A stretch of DNA of 64,000 nucleotides from Loripinus fragilis (lineage: Eukaryota; Mollusca; Bivalvia; Lucinida; Lucinidae). Below, one piece after another: positions 34,560 to 45,419 of this stretch. The stretch is taken from the NCBI GenBank assembly GCA_964019695.1, contig OZ026531.1:4163701-4227700 (forward strand). The letters run 5' to 3'. The notes below the pieces were generated by a model. It had not been told where the DNA came from. It worked only from the letters and a program-made list of their open reading frames with translations, and did no database searches. The position numbers and the translations under genes are program-made. Every line of letters begins with the position of its first letter. Position 1 is the first letter of the stretch.

Positions 34560-34710
34560 AGTATAGATGTTCTGCGCAAAGCAGGAATCAATACCATTCT
34601 GGAATGGCTCTGCGCAAAGTAAGAATTCCCACTCGGTTGCGCAAAGTAGGAAGACTTACTTTGCACAGAATCATTCTAGAATGGTCTCTGCGCAAACTAG
34701 GCATATGGAC
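34560..34710. repeat. Short direct and inverted TGCGCAAAG repeats
   Basis: TCTGCGCAAAGCAGGAATC, CTCTGCGCAAAGTAAGAATT, TTGCGCAAAGTAGGAAG and CTCTGCGCAAACTAGG occur in 130 bp, with one inverted copy (CTTACTTTGCACAGA). CATTCTGGAATGG and CATTCTAGAATGG are small palindromes between them. Confidence 0.55.
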
Positions 34711-35099
34711 CAAGTAAGAATAGTTGTGATTCTTTTCTATCCCTCATTAGGGCAAATGTTGAATCGCATTTTAAACCTTGTTGGGAGATTATGACTCTTT
34801 TTCTATCCTTTATTAGGGAAATGTTTGAATCTCATTTTGAACCTTGCTGGGTGCTTGTTTGACTGAGACATTATTTTCTGGTCTGTTAAACGATTTAAAT
34901 GCGCAGCATTGAACGACAATTGGAACCATGTCATGAGAGGAATGCTTACGTTTTCCCCATGGAAGCATTGATTGAAAAGACTTCTGTCTATTTGTTTACC
35001 TGGGGTGACTTGAAAAGTGTTTTAAACCATTTTGTTTATGTAAACGGGTTCTATAGGAAAACTTGAACAAAATATCTATTTACCGGACAGGAGATTCTG

Positions 35100-35162
35100 T
35101 TTTTGCGTACCGTCTCGACATGGCCATAGCTGTTGACTGGGGAGTAAAACAACAAACCAAAC
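35100..35162 (+). repeat. SINE 3'-end fragment
   Basis: GGCCATAGCTGTTGACTGGG and the tail GTAAAACAACAAACCAAACA match the 3' end of the SINE at 52894-53205 (GACCATAGCTGTTGACTTGG). The tRNA-like head is missing. Confidence 0.7.
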
Positions 35163-35599
35163 AAGCAAGGTTTCACTGAGAAGCTCATTTGTTATCGCTG
35201 GTCCTGCAACAAACCGACTGAGCTACGATGCTAGCAATTATATACTATTTAAACTTATGGACGATGGTTTGTATGCATGTACTAGGGTATTCTCTAATGT
35301 CCATTTTTGTTTTGAGTCGAATCTTAACGTCCCAGTGAACATTTTTTCATTACTGACTGAGCTACGGTGCTGTTCGTCTTAAGTCAAACAAACATCAAAG
35401 GAGATGTGGAGAGGGAAGGAGTGCTTAATTTCTCGTTCATCAATTTCTGCGCATCGACTTTTGTCTACAAGTGACGATTTTTGTTGTCTGCTTATAACCT
35501 TGCAAACAGTTTGGACCCAGATCAGGACCCACAGACTGTCGGCACTTATCTGAATCCAAACCATTTGACACTGCAATTGTGTTCCTGTAAAGATTTCCT

Positions 35600-35775
35600 C
35601 CGGGAGGGTTTATGAACACGTTATAAAATTCATAGGGGGGATTATGTCCACGTTGTAAAAACATCAGGGGGGATTATGCCCACGTTACAAAAAACATGGG
35701 GAATTATCTCCACCTATATAAAAATGAGCAGGGGGGGGGGGTTGTCCGGGGGGGGGGGGGGGGGGTTGGGGGTGG
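35600..35775. repeat. ~33-bp minisatellite followed by long G runs
   Basis: Four units of the type GGGGGGATTATG.CCACGTT.TAAAAA.CAT run from 35600 to 35709 and become less regular to the right. They are followed by G runs of 10, 14 and more at 35711-35775 that could form G-quadruplexes on this strand. Confidence 0.75.
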
Positions 35776-35863
35776 GGACTCATGTTGGAAACGACTTACG
35801 GCCGAAACGACCTGAAACGCACCCATTCTATCCTGCAAAACCCTTCAGATGTCACTTTTCTAG

Positions 35864-37253
35864 TACACTCAGCAAAAAAGTTCTGCACAACTGGGGTTTG
35901 TGGCAATTTATTTCAAACACAGGTAATACTTGATAAAAGTTTTATATCAGCGTTTACCCCCTTCTCTGAGGTTTAGCCCCATCTCTGAGGAAGATGTTGC
36001 TTGAAACGGAGTCAAAATCCCACAAGAAATGTCCGAGAAACCCGTGTCTAATGGTATCAGAGGCCGACAATAAAAAACCCCAAAATGCCGAATGACACTG
36101 CACGGAATTATTAGGCGAACTTCACACGATTATTCGTTCGTCGTAGCACTATTAATCGACTTCGTGATCGTCATCGAGCAACGGGGACTGTTTCCAACCA
36201 ACCCAGATCTGGACGACCTAAAGTTACAACCCAGGGTGAAGACCGATACATTGCAGTCACTGTAGCAAGGCGACGCTTTGTGGATGGCCCCAGTCTGTAG
36301 AGAATGTTAAGACGACAACGGGGACCAGGTGCAGGTGGCATCTCGGTGCAGACTATCAGAAATAGAGTTCGAGCATATGGGTTCAGTTCTAGAAAACCTG
36401 CTAAAAAGACTCAGCTTTCTCAACGTCACAGAGCTCTAAGGCGTCAGCTATGTGCACGACACGGCAGATGGAATCAACAGCAATGGTCACAAGTCCTATT
36501 CTTTGACGAATCCAGGTTTTGTCTACAAAAGATGGATGGACGTATCCTAGTATGGCGTCGCAACGGGGAGAGACACTTTGAACCTTCTGTCCAGCCCACA
36601 ACGGCATACAACGGTGGAAGTGTCATGATATGGGCAGGTATCAGAAGAACTGCCTTTGTCATTGTGCCTGGGAACTTGAATGGCCGACGGTAGATCTGCA
36701 TTGATGAAATTCTACGCCCGCATGTTGTACCGTATCTCCGTCAGATGGGCCAGAATGCCATATTTCATGACGACAATGCGAGGCCCCATCTTGCTAAGAT
36801 TGCGGACAACTTCTTGCATCTGAATAGTGTTCAGCGACTTGACTGGCCTCCAATGTCTCTGGACTTGTCATGCATTGAGAACTTGTGGGATATTCTTGGC
36901 CGGGCAGTTAATAAGCACATTAATCAGCATACAAGACATGCAGACTTACAGAGACTTCTTCTTCAGGAATAGTCTGAGGAGGAGACCGAATGAGTGTCGT
37001 GAATTTGGTGGGTAAACGCATTATTGAGAGAAGAAACTGTGATTTTGTCATTTTTGGCAACCGACCACATACGGCTTCAGCGGACGAATACTCATGAATC
37101 AATGATGATAAAAAAATATTCTTGTTTTGATTTCAGTTTAGTGTCCAGATTGAATTAAATTTTTTCTTGTGATATATTTTTTTCTATTCTATTTTTGAAA
37201 GTTTAAATATGGCGTGAAAACCTCAGCTGTGCAGAACTTTTTTGTCGGGTATA
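35864..37253 (+). mobile_element. Tc1-like DNA transposon with TIRs and TA target site
   Basis: TA at 35864-35865 and 37252-37253 flanks inverted ends. CACTCAGCAAAAAAGTTCTG on the left answers CAGAACTTTTTTGTCGGGTA on the right, with the match continuing over GCACA.CTG.GGTTT. The length of 1386 bp is normal for the family. It encodes a DDE transposase relic in the forward direction. The insertion lies just past the G-rich tract. Confidence 0.93.
36085..36972 (+). pseudogene. Tc1-like transposase (DD34E), interrupted by in-frame TAG codons
   Basis: One continuous frame starts at ATG 36085. The N-terminal DNA-binding part is visible (STINRLRDRHRATGTV, then NQPRSGRPKVTT). The catalytic core follows: first Asp in LFFDESRF (~36500), WRRNGERH, second Asp in FHDDNARPH (~36769), and the Glu in CIENLWDILGRAVN (~36875). 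The family normally has about 340 residues, and length and order fit. There are no frameshifts, but TAG interrupts at 36112, 36298 and 36691, and the final stop at 36970 is TAG too. The enzyme would cut and paste the element by binding its TIRs. As it stands it cannot be made full length. Confidence 0.92.
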
Positions 37254-37428
37254 TATGCCAGATACACTGAGGAATGCGTTTAGCAATATGCTTTAGAGAG
37301 TCACTGTTTAAAATAGATAGGATTTTTAATTTCATTATATCAAAAATATATGTTGACATGAATACTTAAGAAATAAAGAAACACAACAATCACTTCAATT
37401 AAGGAGATATATCTTTCAAAAGCTCTTA
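37254..37428. other. Spacer with a fragment related to the foldback element
   Basis: GATATATCTTTCAAAAGCTC at 37406 matches the subterminal part of the foldback at 9071-10175. The rest is AT-rich with no features. Confidence 0.45.
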
Positions 37429-39892
37429 CAACTTATGGATATTATATGTGAGCACTGTCTTACTCAAGTCGTAAATATACCAACGCGTAATGATAAAACT
37501 CTTGACCTGCTCTTTACTAATGCCCCATCTCTTGTGAATAGAGTCAATGGGATGCCCCCGATCGGCAGAGCTGATCACGACATTGTATATGGTGAGTATG
37601 ACATTAAGGGTAAACGGATAAAACAGGCACCACATAAAATCTATCTCTATAAACGTGCAGATATGGTCGGCCTTAAAGACCACATGACCCAATTTAGGAC
37701 GCGTATCTTTCTGGAGACCACAGTCACATGTCAGTTAATGATATGTGGGTCAATTTCAAAACAGGCTTTGTAGAGCCTGTTGAAAGGTTTATCCCATCGA
37801 AAATGACCAAAACAAAATACTCTGTTTGTAAAGTAAAGAAATACGCTTTACCTTCGTGCTCGTAAATCCAAGGACCCTGATGTCAAGATTCATTACAAGC
37901 GGTTCAGAGCACATGCACAGAAGGTATTGAGATATGCCTATTGGAAATACGTTTTCAATATATTTACTTTTGAGAACGACAGCTCAGATCCCGACACTCC
38001 TAAGCCTGAAAAGATTAAAAAGTTTTTGTCATTTATCAAATCTCTTAAAAAGACGCGTTTGGGATCACATCACTCAGAGAAAACGGAACTCTTAAGACAG
38101 ACGTGAAGGAAAAAGCCAGCATTTGTAAAATGTAATTCCAATCAGCCTTCACACGTGAAGGCGACTCTGACCCATCATCGAAAGGGGCTAGTCCGTTCTC
38201 CTCCATGGGGTACATAACAGTTGACCAGAAAGGGGTCGCCAAGCTGTTTGACGGACTAAACGTTCATAAAGCTACTGGCCCGGGTGGTCTGAACGCCAGA
38301 GTGCTAAAAGGGAGTTGCAGTCGAGATCTTCCAATACTGACACTTATCTTTAATGAGACTTTAGCAGGTGCGATGTACCAGGTGAGTGGCGACAAGCAAA
38401 ACTGTCTTTAAAAAGGGTGAAAAATATGATGCTGCTAACTATAGACCGGTGTCGCTCACATGCATCTGCTGCAAAACCCTAGAGCATATACTACTGTAGT
38501 ATAGCCCTTCAAATGGAACACTGTTTTTCGGCAATAACATTAGATCTAAAATGCGAATTTTATATTTAATTGGAAATATATATTCAAACCAGAAAACCCT
38601 AATCAAAAATAGTTTTGGAAATTTTCTTGCATTTTCATAAATGCTGTGATAGGATGGAATTTTAACATTCTTAATGTTTTATGCCAAATAATATTCCACT
38701 CTAGTACCTTGAGCGAAACGGATCAATGACTATCATTTGAACATAAAACCATGTATATACTAATATAATACAATTTAAAACAATGCATCAGTGGTTTTAA
38801 ATGAAACTACATATTGGCTTGCGTTGCCGTTTATCAGCCTAGTCAAAATGTTTCAGTTTTTATTTCCATCCTTGTCACAAATGTGGTGACCCAAAAGAAA
38901 GACAATTATTCGTAGACCTGTAAAAGCAGCTTGGATTGCATCTTAAGCCGCACAATTTGATGCCTTCAACAAGATGATCGTCTGCTGTAATCTCTAAGGG
39001 ACATTTTATAGATGAGCAAATAAGACCAATCCTGTTCTTTATTTTTTTTATAAATGACTTGCGGGATAACATCAGGTCTTCTGTTTGCTTGTTCGCAGAC
39101 GACTGTGTCCTGTATAGAAACATTCATTCAATTCAGGACTGTTTGACCCTGCAAGAAAACTTCACTAGCTTAAGGCAATGAGAAGCCGATTGGCAAATGA
39201 AATTCAATGTGGCTAAATGTCACTCTATGAGAGTGACTTGGCATCAGCATCACAAACAAATACTCTTTGACTATTCCCTTCACAAGCAAACTATGGGAAA
39301 CGTTCAGTCAGCAAAATACCGTGGTATAACTATCTCTGATAATATGGATTGGGGTCAACTTTGGAATTTCCTTCCAAAGCAACTAGGGCACTTGGTTTCC
39401 TTCACAAGAACTTGGCGTTTGCACCTAAGAGTACTAAGGAGATCACATTCACAACTTTGGTTCGGCTAAACTAGAGTATGCAGCACCCATTAGGAGCCCT
39501 TGCTCGAAACTTCAGATTAATCAGGTCGAGAAAGTTCAGAGGACAGCAGCCCGCTGGACCTGCAGTAGATGGCGAAACACAAGTAGTGTCAGCGAGATGC
39601 TTGATAAGCTCGAGTGGCCATCTCTTGAGGCCCGTAGGGATCGATCCTCCCTGCTTCTCTTTCATAAAATACATTCTGGTGCTGTGTCAATAGAATAAAA
39701 CAAGTCTCTGATCCCTGCTCACATTTTGAAAACTACCAGGTCGTCACACAGTGCCCAATATTGTAGTTACCAGAAATACAGTGATGCCCTGAAGAACTCT
39801 TTTTTTCCCCAAACTATTCTTCAGTGGAATAGTCTTTCTCCTTCGGTGGTCAATTCACAGACTACTGAGGAGTTTAGGGCGCTCCTCATTTA
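37429..39892 (+). pseudogene. Second LINE relic (CR1/Jockey-like), broken and interrupted
   Basis: Blocks in order: the end of an endonuclease domain (LTQVVNIPTRNDKTLDLLFT, then IGRADHDIVYGEY, 37450-37610); reverse-transcriptase fingers (VAKLFDGLNVHKATGPGGLN, 38226-38300; AANYRPVSLTCI, ~38432); about 370 bp of unrelated DNA (38495-38870); the palm with FADD (39092-39103, VCLFADDCVLYR); then the C-terminal region typical of the clade (VQRTAARWTC near 39533, WPSLEARRDRSSLL near 39615, TTEEFRALL near 39860). Several frames are needed and stops are frequent. There is no ORF1 and no 5' part, the usual product of 5'-truncated insertion followed by decay. Confidence 0.85.
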
Positions 39893-41007
39893 GTCAAAAA
39901 CACAGCCGAAAGATTTTTTTCTTCAAGATTCCAAATTCGCACTCCCTGGCGTAATGATCGAATTCGATTGTGCCAGTATGACAAGATAAATCAATAGAAC
40001 ATTAGAAATGCAAGTCGGTTGTGTAGATGATATTTTTTCATAAAAGCATCATGTATCCACGTTAAGCTACTACGCCGATTACGTATGCCAGCTCACCACC
40101 ATAAGAAATATCTGAAACATAACACAGCCAATAAAATTCAATTTTCTATTGTTGTTATCAAAACCTTTGGAATAAATTTTGTGATCCAGGAAATGATCAT
40201 CTTGCAACTTTGCTAAAGCTTTGTAACGTCATTAAAGTCAAGACCAAATACTGCGTTCAATGTGGTAAAATTCTATACCTCTCGAGTTTTATTCAATAAA
40301 AGCACATTTACTGCAAGAATTATGACTTTAGAATGAAACACATGTATGTCAATAAAATGTGTATTATGACGTCAAAATTCATCATTCGGCACTTTAAAGG
40401 CACCACAATGTTTTTGCATTTTTCTGGAGAAAGACCAAGTGTCAAAGTTTCAGTTATAGTTTGCAAGTTTATTGCTTACGTCCCGCATATAACAGGTTGT
40501 TTTCATGTGCATTGTGCTGTGATCAGTTTGACCAACGTCAATGTATACGTCCTGTTGACACAACTCCATGGGTTCTGTAATTAACTTTTGTGGTCAAAGC
40601 ATTTCTTATCGTCTTTAGGGTTGATAAATCCCGTAATGCACTTACAAACTCGACTCGACGGCTTTAATTGATGTTAAATACTAATTCTTTGCCATTGTGT
40701 ATCCTTGCGTTCTAGAAGCTGGTTTTACACGACGGTGGGTCAGGCCTCAGACTCTATGACGGTTCTGACGTAAAGCTTTAATCGGTGGATTGATGCCTGA
40801 TGCTTATTTGTAGCTGGACCCACCGTGGCTCAACTTGAGGTTTTCTTTAGCTCTGACTATCTGTGAGTTATGAGCCATTTTCTTTGTTTCATCATGGTGT
40901 GTTAATTTGATTAGAGTGTTTCTCCATGATGATACGTTGCATTAGTTAGATGGCCTCCATGCGAGCTGAACATTTCTTGAACTTCAACAACAGCAGAATC
41001 TAGGGCG
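39893..41007. other. Intergenic stretch without supported genes
   Basis: No exon, transposon end or RNA gene that I can support. TGGGTCAGGCCTCAG and TGGACCCACCG around 40737-40825 may be arms of a degenerate palindrome. Confidence 0.4.
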
Positions 41008-41345
41008 AAGATTTGGTAACAGTAAAATGCAATTACCCCCCCCCCCCCCCCCGTCGGCTTAGGCTGCTGTCCGTTCTAAGGTGGTGGTGCTGTTGTTGTT
41101 GACTTTTTGTTTATTTTTACTCCCATTGTGGGAGTCTGTAATTGTTCTATGTTTTGTTGTACGTTACTTTATGTCCATTCTAGTATTGCAATCATCTTGA
41201 TGGGGAAGAGAGAGCTGGTTGCTTTGCTTAATTTGTCGTCCTGGTGTCTCGTGATGGTTGAGTGGCTCTTCCTCGCGGTGCCACTGGGTTGTCTGCGGTT
41301 TGTGGTTGTGGTATTTCCTGATCATACTCACTTCTATTTTTGAAG
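41008..41345. repeat. ~330-bp dispersed repeat, copy B
   Basis: Same orientation and order as 30155-30490, with a longer C run (41036-41052) where copy A has CCCCCC. A 6-bp GA difference (AGAGAGAGAGC against AGAGAGC) and scattered substitutions separate the copies. Confidence 0.85.
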
Positions 41346-42237
41346 CAATACTTGACTGACATTTCAGCATGATACGATGCTTTCATTGTTTGCACATTGT
41401 GGAGTCGACGCCATGCGACAAAGCATGAAGAAAATTGGGTTTCATGATCTTCGTTCTGGCGTCCACGTCACATTTCTACGTTTTTTAAAAGTGTTTTCAT
41501 CTTGTGGCATTATTTTTTTTAATTTAAGTGACATTTATTTGCATTTCAACATATGCCATTGATAGTCAGTAAGCAAATTCTAAAAGAAATGTAATCAAAA
41601 CATCATACAACTACGAAAAAAATAGTTTTTCATATGTTGTATCTTTATTCCTTAAGTATATGTAGACAAACGTTTACGAGACGGTCGACAATTCACATAA
41701 TGTAAAATTCAATTTTAAGTCCCCTTGCTAAACAGATTATCTGGCAAAAGTGTGAATAGTTTTCTGCTGAAAGATTGATTTTTGTCGAATGTTTAGATCT
41801 AAAATCAAAAATGTGAAAGCTGGTATAAAACTTATTGTCATGTTCATCCTTTTCGCACAGTTTTAGTTGAAAATCGCAATTTTCAAATTACCTATCTTTC
41901 AATTAAATAGCGTAAAGATCGCAAATGGGAAACCCCATTATAACTAGTTCCCTCAGTGTATTTAGACACTTTAATGCTGACTGGTTTATTGAAATGTATA
42001 ATACATAGAGGTCTATTGTTTAAGTTAGATTTCTAAGCACCTTCAAAACAATATATTTCTCAGATTCCTATCTGGAACTGATTGTTAAACAAAGAGCACT
42101 CTGATAAAAGAATACTAATTCTCACTAAAGGTAAAATTACAACAATAAACAATTATTGTGTGTTTCCCATGACAAAATTTACTATTCTCATAAACTTATG
42201 CTCTTATAAATAGCAAGTTAATAAAATAGTTATTTCT
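41346..42237. other. AT-rich intergenic stretch
   Basis: No feature supported on either strand. Confidence 0.4.
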
Positions 42238-42408
42238 TTAAGGTGGTAGGGGACCCATGTCAAAAGATAACCTTACTTTTACTTAAAAGTAAGAGTGTAA
42301 GAGTTATCGTTCCTGAATCTTGTTTTTAAAAGAGAATACTTATTTGTAATCCGGTAGATATTATTCTCCCCTGACAACTCTTTGATGCGTTGGCAAGTAA
42401 ACAACAAA

Positions 42409-42591
42409 ATGGCAGAATTGCTAACTTCACGACAAAACAGATCCAAAAAAGGCTAGTTCGCTAAACGGAAGCCAAAGTCGCCGGATGACATGACTGACGA
42501 GAACAACAATGATATCGTCGAAGATTTAGAACAGCACATACAGTGGAATGAAGGCCGCAGGATTGTGGAACTAGGTAATTTAGCGGTATAA
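42409..42591 (+). pseudogene. N-terminal relic of a transposase, inside the TTAA transposon
   Basis: From ATG at 42409 the frame reads MAELLTSRQNRSKKG, then TAG at 42454-42456, then a basic and acidic stretch, ending HIQWNEGRRIVELGNLAV and TAA at 42589. The phrase W.EGRR.VELG.LA is one I associate with the start of Mutator-like or Kolobok-like transposases abundant in invertebrate genomes; this is recollection, not a search. The relic starts ~170 bp inside the TIR, where such a gene should begin. Copy 1 lacks this segment completely. It is too short for the normal track cut-offs and has one internal stop. Confidence 0.5.
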
Positions 42592-42769
42592 GTTGAAGAT
42601 AAGTATTTTGCTTTCACAAAAAGAAGGAATGCAAGTATTAGCTTTTAAAAACATCACCCAGAGTATGAAGTCATTCAGTATTTTGATGGTTAAAAGTTGC
42701 GGACCGTATAAATATACACACTATATACATGTCTCGGTTGCTATTTCTGCTTGCTGCCGCTAATGGTCA

Positions 42770-42945
42770 ATTTCAAAGAAATCTATCGTTTTCAAGGCTC
42801 CAGATGGGGTCCAACTTTTTCCAGGGGGTCCAACTTATTCCAGGGGGTGTCCAATTGCTTATTCCCTATAGAAACCCATATAATTTGTGATTTACCAGAG
42901 GGGGTCCGGACCCCCTGCCCCTCCCCTCTCTGGATCCGCACTTGG
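42770..42945. repeat. Truncated GCGCGGATCC element in copy 2 of the TTAA transposon
   Basis: It matches 13860-14040 of copy 1 (GGTCCAACTTTTTCCAGG, then GGGGTCCGGACCCCCTGCCC, then CTGGATCCGCACTTGG) but lacks the left part. The element therefore entered the transposon before the two copies separated, and the deletion came later. Confidence 0.75.
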
Positions 42946-43189
42946 AGCAGCCCTTACAGCTTCATGGTTAAGGCTACAATACATTATCTCATTTGGGCTT
43001 GGCAAACGTTAATAGACAGAAGAATGTATCATCCTCTTATTGTTATATACCTTATAATAAGTGTTTACTATAGGGCTTAATTGCCATTTCAACCTGCTCA
43101 CGGGTATCCTCTGCGAGTTAAGATACCGTCGCTAATGCTTTATTGAGAACTGACCAAACTATTCAATTATCATAAGATACGCTACTTTA

Positions 43190-43676
43190 TCACATCGGAT
43201 AGGCGGCAATCTAGAAGGCTCTGAACAATCGATGAACGTGGATCGCAAAATCGCTAGATTTACCATTTGTCGCCAATCAAGCAAACAAACTGCAATCCAA
43301 AAAGTATGTTTCTGACGGTATTTAATCTACGTTCGTCGATAGTATCAACCTGTTCGATTGCCACCTATCCGGTATGTGTATTGATACAATGAATACGTAA
43401 CCAAAACGATCTGAAACAAGAGCTACGAGTTATCTACATTTTTCAGTCATGTTTCTGTTGAAAAAAAAAAGGTTTCCACATCGGATAGTGAGCAATCGAA
43501 AACACTCCTAACCATTGACGAACGCGGATCAAAACTCGCTAAAAACAGTGTTTTGATTGCAAAGTGTCGCCTGTTCGATGAGGCACGGATGGTGATAAAA
43601 AACTATGATTCTAACTATTTTTGGTCTATAATCGTCGATAGTATCGATGTTTTTGATTGCGCCTATAAGGTGTGAT
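43190..43676. repeat. Two ~190-bp palindromic units, copy 2 equivalents of b and c
   Basis: CACATCGGATAGGCGGCAAT at 43190 and CACATCGGATAGTGAGCAAT near 43478 start units that close with inverted ends (GATTGCCACCTATCCGG; GATTGCGCCTATAAGGTGTG). They are collinear with 14396-14883. Confidence 0.75.
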
Positions 43677-44518
43677 GTTGTTGTATGCTTCACGATGTTA
43701 CAGTGGACATTTTTTTGGGAATGCTTTTGCTTGAAAGGAAAATATTCACAACTTTTTGGATACTGTAAAGGCGGCACCTCATGACCGCGTTATTCGTCTA
43801 CTTTAGACATAGGTAAAATCTGAAAATAAGCGTTATAACTACATTCGAAAGTGTTTGTTTATTGTTTAACAAAAGTATAGAGGCAAACAGTGTGGACCCA
43901 GATCAGACTGCTCCTAGATGAGCAGTCTGCTCTAGATCTACAGTGTTTGTTTAAGAGGCTTCATAATATTTCAATAGACGATAAAAACATACGATAGTGT
44001 TGTAATATACGCTTTAAGGGTTAATAAATGTGGGTTCAGTGCATTAACGGACAGGGCTTTCATGAAATGCACGCAGGCCTGGGCGGCTCAAGCAACTTTT
44101 AAACGCTTAACCAATAGATAGAACCTGATTTCCATTCTTGAGCAGTTGAAATAACCGAACCAGGCCCAGATATGAATATTAAAGTTGCCGTGCACCTTTA
44201 CAGTACCCCAAAAGTCCTATAATATATAACAATGTCAATATAACATTCCTTTCTGTATATTAACGTGTGTCAAGCTCTTGTGCGATAATGTGTTGCAGGC
44301 CTCACTGCCAAACATTAATACACGGAAAAGAATTTTTATCCTATATTGCATATTTGTAAGTTTATTCTTTAAATGACATTTAGATCTATGCATCAGGAAT
44401 AAAGCTATAATTTTTAGCTTTTATCTACATAAATCCTACGTGTAAGAAAGCATCAAAGTATCAAGACATGTTATAGCCATGCTTTAATAAGAGGATAAAA
44501 CATTCTTTTACGTATATT

Positions 44519-44613
44519 TACGTTTGCCAAGCCCGAGTGTGATCATGTGTTGCAGCCGGAACCGCATAGCGGTGAGGGCTGCAACACATTATCACACGAG
44601 GGCTTGGCGAACG
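44519..44613. repeat. Hairpin with ~38-bp arms inside the TTAA transposon
   Basis: ACGTTTGCCAAGCCCGAGTG and TGATCATGTGTTGCAGCC on the left pair with GGGCTGCAACACATTATCAC and ACGAGGGCTTGGCGAACGT on the right, around an ~18-nt loop. Copy 1 has a more decayed version at about 15468-15560. Confidence 0.75.
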
Positions 44614-44746
44614 TTAATATACGGAAAAGAATATTATATCGTCATTGTTATATTCCTTCCTTTCAAACACAAGCAGTCCCAAATTATTTTATTCAATTGT
44701 ATGCAAAAAATGTTCACCGTAGCACCATGAAACGTACAACGAATTC

Positions 44747-45419
44747 ACACCAGATAGGCGGCAATCGAAAACGTCAATATTATCGACGAACGTAGACCAA
44801 AAATAGTAAAAAAAAAACACAGAGTTTTTGTTTGCCATTAGTCGCCCGACTGGCGAAAATTGGCAATCGAAAACACTGGTTGTAGCAATATCTGACTCGC
44901 GTTCATCGATTGTTCGCCAAGAGTTTTCGATTGCCGCATATCCGGTATGGAAACATATTTTTTTATAACAGAAACATGAAAAATGTAAACTATTCCTAGT
45001 AGCCCTTGTTTCAGATTGTTTTGGCTAATGTTTACAGTAGGCCTATATTCAATAAACACTTCACATAAGGGGCAATCGAACACTATAATACTATCAACGA
45101 ATGTAGATCTAAGATCGTTAGAAACAGAGTTTTTGATTGCCGTTTGTCGCCCGACTGTAAATTATTCCTAGTAGCCCTTGTTTCGGATTATTTTGGCTAC
45201 GTATTCAGTAGGCCTATATTAAATAAAAACTTCAGATAGGAGGCAATCGACAACGTTAATGCTATCGACGAACGTGGAGATCGCTAGAAACAGAGCTTTC
45301 GACTGCCGTTTGTCGCCCGACTGGCAACAAATGGCAATCGAAAACAATGTTTCCAGCTATCTGTGATCCGCGCTCATCGATTGTTCAGAGCGTTTTCGAT
45401 TGCCGCCTGTCCGATATGA
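44747..45419. repeat. Extra ~190-bp palindromic units found only in copy 2
   Basis: Units at 44747-44948 and 45236-45419, with a truncated one from about 45064, all carry GGCAATCGA at the left, CGATTGCCGC at the right and CGACGAACGTAG-like words inside. The region between the shared parts of the transposon has thus grown by accumulating these units. Confidence 0.75.

Noticed and set aside
35165..35235. tRNA on the minus strand (GTAGCTCAGTCGGTT)
   Set aside because: An A-box-like word is present, but there is no B box or acceptor stem.
39471..39674. Minus-strand frame overlapping the second LINE
   Set aside because: The plus strand reads clear LINE reverse-transcriptase C-terminal motifs; the minus frame is its shadow.
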